Positions 61,701-64,000 of a stretch of DNA of 64,000 nt are shown here, piece after piece (the first letter of the stretch is position 1; each line of letters starts with the position of its first letter). A model generated the notes under the pieces. That model was not told the origin of the DNA, made no database searches, and was given only the letters and a program-made list of their open reading frames with translations. The position numbers were made by a program, and so were the translations under genes. Where the stretch lies: the NCBI RefSeq assembly GCF_024808875.1, contig NZ_JANUCT010000013.1, positions 25,704 through 89,703 of the forward strand, read 5' to 3'. The DNA comes from Methylohalomonas lacus. Lineage in GTDB: Bacteria; Pseudomonadota; Gammaproteobacteria; Methylohalomonadales; Methylohalomonadaceae.

Positions 61701-63757
61701 GTGGTAGCCTCAATAACGGTGCTCAGGGAGATGGCTCTGGTAGTTATACTTTCCCGGGTGGTGAGTCCAGTGTGACGCTGGCATTCAATTACACGGAGAT
61801 ACCCGGCGGTCAAGACAGTGATAGTTTCTTTTTTGATTTGAATGACGGTGCTGTGGGTGACCTGGGTAATGGTAATCCGGAGGATCCGGAAATGATATTT
61901 TCCCGCACCGGCTTCCGTTTCATTAACCAGACTGACGGCAATACGATCATACCGACGCAGATCGCCGGCAAACCATCGGATATTGCTCCGCTGGCAAAAG
62001 CGCTGGCATTGCAGGCAATTCGCAGCAGTGATGACGATCCATCCGTCTGTGAAGGTGCTTTTCCGGCGGGGGAAGACCGCACCATAGACCTGGCTGCAGA
62101 ATGTCGGGATCCGGTAAGCTGTAGCGGTCAGTCCATGGTGGTTAATGGCAATACCATAACGACAAATAACGATGATACTACAGGTGGATCGTCTGCCTAT
62201 ACCCCCGTTACGCTGAGCTTTGATTCCGATTCTACGGCACCCCTGATTCTGGATTACCCTGATGCCGGAACCGTGCAGCTGCATGCACGCTATAACATCC
62301 CGCTGGAGGATGGTACGGGTACCCCGTCGGGTGATTTCATGCTGGGCAGCAGCAACAATTTTGTCGTGCGGCCATTCGGTTTTCATATCACCTTGGATGG
62401 GAATCCGGGCAGTACCGATGCCGATAGCGCGATATTCAGGGAAGCCGGCGTGGATTTCGATGCCACGGTCCGTGCCGTCGCCTGGCAGGCTGCCGATGAT
62501 GGTGACAATGATGGCCGGCCGGATGCGCACACGGACACTGATCCGGGTAACAATGTGGATTTGAGCGACAATCCAGCGACGCCCAATTTCGGCCAGGAAG
62601 CTAGTCCGGAACAGGCGGTGCTCGAGTCCGTTCTTGATCAACCGGCCGGTGGTAATGATGGTGCTTTGGGCGGTGGCACTGGTGTTACCGGTTTCAGTAA
62701 TGGCGAGGCCACGACCACACTCAACTATAATGAGGTCGGCATCATCGAGATATCGGCGACCAATACCGATTATCTTGGCAGTGCGCAGGAATTGGTTGGT
62801 GCCTCTGGTTATGTCGGCCGCTTCATCCCCTTTGACTTCGATGTTGAGCTGAATACGCCGGAATTTGCCAGTGCGTGTAGCGGCGGCGCGAATGACTTCA
62901 CCTATATCGGCCAGCCGTTCGACTATCTGGCTCAACCGGTCATGACGGTTACCGCACGCGCGCAGGGTGGCAGCACGACTGAAAATTACCGCGACGATTT
63001 CTTCAAGCTGACCAATTCCAAACTCGACAGCGATGGCGACAAGACCTATACGGCCGAGACCGGTACCCTGGATACCAACCTTATTACCACGCCGGATCCG
63101 GCTATACAGTCGAACGCCGACGGTACGGCGACCCTGACCTTCAATTCGGGTACTGGTATTGCTTTCGAGCGCGATGATCCGGAAGCACCGTTCGATGCTG
63201 AGATCAGCCTGAGCATGAACGTGATCGATGAGGATGATGTCGTTTATGGCGATGGTAGCGGCAACAATCTGAATCCGGTCCGCTTCGGCGAGGCCAGCGC
63301 CGGTGACGGTATTGCCTTCGCCGACAGCAAGGAACAGCGCTGGGGGCGTATCAAACTGGAGAATGCCTTTGGCTCGGAGCGGCTGGATCTGCAGTTGCCG
63401 GTCCATGCCGAGTATTTTGATGGTACCAGTTTCATCCGCAATACAGATGACGACGGCTGCACGACGCTAGCCGTTGAGGACTTCGATCTGACCGGAACGT
63501 TGGAGGGCAGTACGACCGCTTCCCTGCCGGATGGTGAGAGTTTCGATGAAGGCCGTCTGTTGCTCAACTTCTCCGCACCGGGCACACCGGGCTATATAGA
63601 GGCTGAGGCGTTACTGGGGGTAGCCGGCGCTGATTTAACCCATCTCCAGTTCGACTGGAATAGTGATGGCACGTATGACAACAATCCCCGCGGTCGGGCC
63701 AGCTTTGGTATTTATTCCGGTAATTCCGAACTGATTTATATCCGCGAACCCTGGTAA
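58712..63757 (+). CDS. Giant MshQ-like surface protein (Gly-rich, PA14, LamG-like, DUF6701)
   Basis: 1681 residues from the ATG at 58712 (AGGA upstream); an open frame continues upstream, but the signal peptide (VVLGDFVLAFGLLITLLPLP) starts here. Layout: Gly-rich block about 67-283; PA14-like about 297-450 (GILGSYYDYSDESFPSPPF, then SGSYQFQTVSDDGVRLFVND); LamG-like about 465-690 (FDGNNDYVQVNN, then NQWHHVVLTRD and GDLDEVKIYD); an Asn/Asp-rich beta region about 697-937; and an MshQ/DUF6701 region about 943-1681 ending FGIYSGNSELIYIREPW. MshQ belongs to MSHA pilus operons, and no pilus gene is in the window. An exported adhesin or matrix protein is likely. The coding DNA is somewhat less GC-rich than its neighbours, which hints at transfer. 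Confidence 0.8.
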   Translation: MNVRNGTVVLGDFVLAFGLLITLLPLPAEANCTNCTTTEDGDDIVHTFTSGNGTFTPPSGVTSVQYLIVGGGGGGGGLPSGGNLGGAGGGGAGGYRTDNLAVTPGNTLNVSVGAGGTSGVGGSSQGGNGGNSFLGSVTAIGGGGGASNGVNNTGEDGGSGGGGRVTGDGGNGTPGQGNNGGDGANGGGGGGGAGSAGDDGGLGVNGGNAGSGGNGQSSAISGANFTYSVGGEGGAYFSFGGGNNRSDGSDASANTGNGGEGATGANGGPAVEGGSGGSGIVIVRYPKPAPFECPAGTELTSGILGSYYDYSDESFPSPPFPSGTPTGTRVDGPVDFDWGSGEPGVQDIDDDEFAVAWDGALHVENSGSYQFQTVSDDGVRLFVNDQLVINNWTDHASTTNTSNSVSLTGGQTYSIRLEFYENGGQAEIRLRWRQGGSGSFSAIPAGPEGSLGNGLYYCAEPPEPEPVLEFRMDEASWNGSNGEVVDETGNGNNGTARNGADTEDTSSAIPGDPGTCGYGTFDGNNDYVQVNNLSSLLSGTASLAFWIRTEQTSDSNNVWDSPGIIGVEESGGTDDIFWGTIDDQGRIGLAVGNDDDDNQKSTNPINDNQWHHVVLTRDADSGDIKVYVDGVLENTGSSANGNIGTPFSSIGRIDDTAGSPEYFEGDLDEVKIYDSVLDDSDVSAIFNSTHACPATGAGECVADYAVYAASDLDVGDRIEMNGVEVFGSGNAIEPDSAQIVTAAPPLPNFEPAGFPSFSGSDLQIPPPGNNPVSAGDYDEIQVNNNQTVTFDTSNGNDFRIQSLQTNNNVTVNMQAGRYFIDEMELGNDTTLNIVGGGTVELFIGDQFEAGDRSELNLAGEPGDFLVRMYDGAQLEFNNDVAYVGTIYAPGDDTEVQIGDRGVINGGIFSGGDVELNNDVELFYNNNAEVSGRIVAQCDGGPAHYAIIHDGTGVTCEAEAVTFVAHDSNDDPVDPGAVTLNLSTTTGRGDWSGIIAGGGSLNNGAQGDGSGSYTFPGGESSVTLAFNYTEIPGGQDSDSFFFDLNDGAVGDLGNGNPEDPEMIFSRTGFRFINQTDGNTIIPTQIAGKPSDIAPLAKALALQAIRSSDDDPSVCEGAFPAGEDRTIDLAAECRDPVSCSGQSMVVNGNTITTNNDDTTGGSSAYTPVTLSFDSDSTAPLILDYPDAGTVQLHARYNIPLEDGTGTPSGDFMLGSSNNFVVRPFGFHITLDGNPGSTDADSAIFREAGVDFDATVRAVAWQAADDGDNDGRPDAHTDTDPGNNVDLSDNPATPNFGQEASPEQAVLESVLDQPAGGNDGALGGGTGVTGFSNGEATTTLNYNEVGIIEISATNTDYLGSAQELVGASGYVGRFIPFDFDVELNTPEFASACSGGANDFTYIGQPFDYLAQPVMTVTARAQGGSTTENYRDDFFKLTNSKLDSDGDKTYTAETGTLDTNLITTPDPAIQSNADGTATLTFNSGTGIAFERDDPEAPFDAEISLSMNVIDEDDVVYGDGSGNNLNPVRFGEASAGDGIAFADSKEQRWGRIKLENAFGSERLDLQLPVHAEYFDGTSFIRNTDDDGCTTLAVEDFDLTGTLEGSTTASLPDGESFDEGRLLLNFSAPGTPGYIEAEALLGVAGADLTHLQFDWNSDGTYDNNPRGRASFGIYSGNSELIYIREPW

Positions 63758-64000
63758 GCGTGGTACTGGCAGTTGCGATTGTGCGGACCAGACACTTGAG
63801 CGGCCGGGCTTCCAATGCCCATGCATGTTAAGCCTTTACCTCCTGCCCGCTTTCACATAACGTGATGCAAATAACATTTTCGTAATTTTTATAAATTTAG
63901 CTGTTCGCGGATTCGCCTAATAAGTGCAATTTCTTAGGGTAAAGAGCCAGCTGCTATAGTTCGGCTTTTTCCCGACCAAGAGAAATTGCACCATGAACTA
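63758..64000. other. AT-rich end region, possible start of another gene
   Basis: After the MshQ-like gene the DNA becomes AT-rich (63850-63900). An exact 11-base inverted repeat, GTGCAATTTCT (63924-63934) / AGAAATTGCAC (63981-63991), ends just before an ATG at 63993 that continues past the window. The repeat may be an operator for the next gene or the end of a mobile element. Too little is visible to call. Confidence 0.35.

Noticed and set aside
61655..63406. 583-codon open frame opposite the MshQ-like gene
   Set aside because: Antisense shadow of the DUF6701 region; Ile/Arg/Thr-rich with no domain.

Overview
The window is 64 kb of GC-rich (about 60 %) gammaproteobacterial chromosome. This rests on the gene set and order: divergent suhB/trmJ; purM-DUF2066-hda-wrbA-arsC-yihY; dapF-DUF484-xerC; hslVU-DUF971-ubiE-ubiJ-ubiB; and secB-rhodanese-gpmI-envC-ctpA-yibQ. 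Several of these blocks match Pseudomonas gene order as I remember it. Some genes and the repeats look more like a Chromatiales or Ectothiorhodospiraceae-type relative, but I cannot fix the order. I see no tRNA, rRNA, CRISPR array or prophage.

Layout. 1-600: AT-rich DNA with the start of a sulfotransferase gene, running into the 3' end of suhB; this looks like the edge of an acquired surface-polysaccharide region. 1.3-11.5 kb: housekeeping (trmJ, purM, hda, wrbA, arsC, yihY), a large PilZ-type protein and acylphosphatase. 11.7-22 kb: proS, then branched-chain amino acid synthesis (ilvB, ilvH, ilvC, leuA) interleaved with a catalytically dead-looking phosphatidylserine decarboxylase homologue and pssA. 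leuA has a leucine-rich leader peptide just after a strong promoter. 22-31.7 kb: a cation antiporter, an L,D-transpeptidase, a zinc aspartoacylase-like protein, cysM, a YdbH/YdbL pair, an exonuclease and rlmD. 31.7-38.2 kb: peptide ABC transporter parts, an L,D-transpeptidase and nagZ, which together suggest a murein-peptide theme. 38-47.8 kb: mscS-type channel, dapF, DUF484, xerC, hslVU, DUF971 and the ubiquinone genes. 47.8-49.2 kb: a mosaic repeat interrupted by an IS30-family element. 49.2-57.7 kb: LOG, DJ-1, YibQ, CtpA, EnvC, GpmI, rhodanese, SecB and GpsA. 57.8-63.8 kb: an ECF sigma factor, a small membrane protein and a 1681-residue MshQ-like surface protein, apparently one operon.

The most distinctive feature is a family of mosaic intergenic elements. 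They are flanked by inverted heptamer tracts (GGTGATT type) and contain four palindromes that each carry a GTGG or GTAG head, the signature of REP elements mobilised by RAYT (Y1-type) transposases. They sit 3' of genes, mostly between convergent genes. One heptamer tract supplies the last codons and the stop of the LOG gene.

Other points worth a second look are the decarboxylase homologue lacking its catalytic Asp, His and Ser; the near-leaderless leu leader peptide; a family 4 uracil-DNA glycosylase lacking one iron-sulphur cysteine; acetolactate synthase with GEA in place of GDG; and the sigma factor/adhesin operon.
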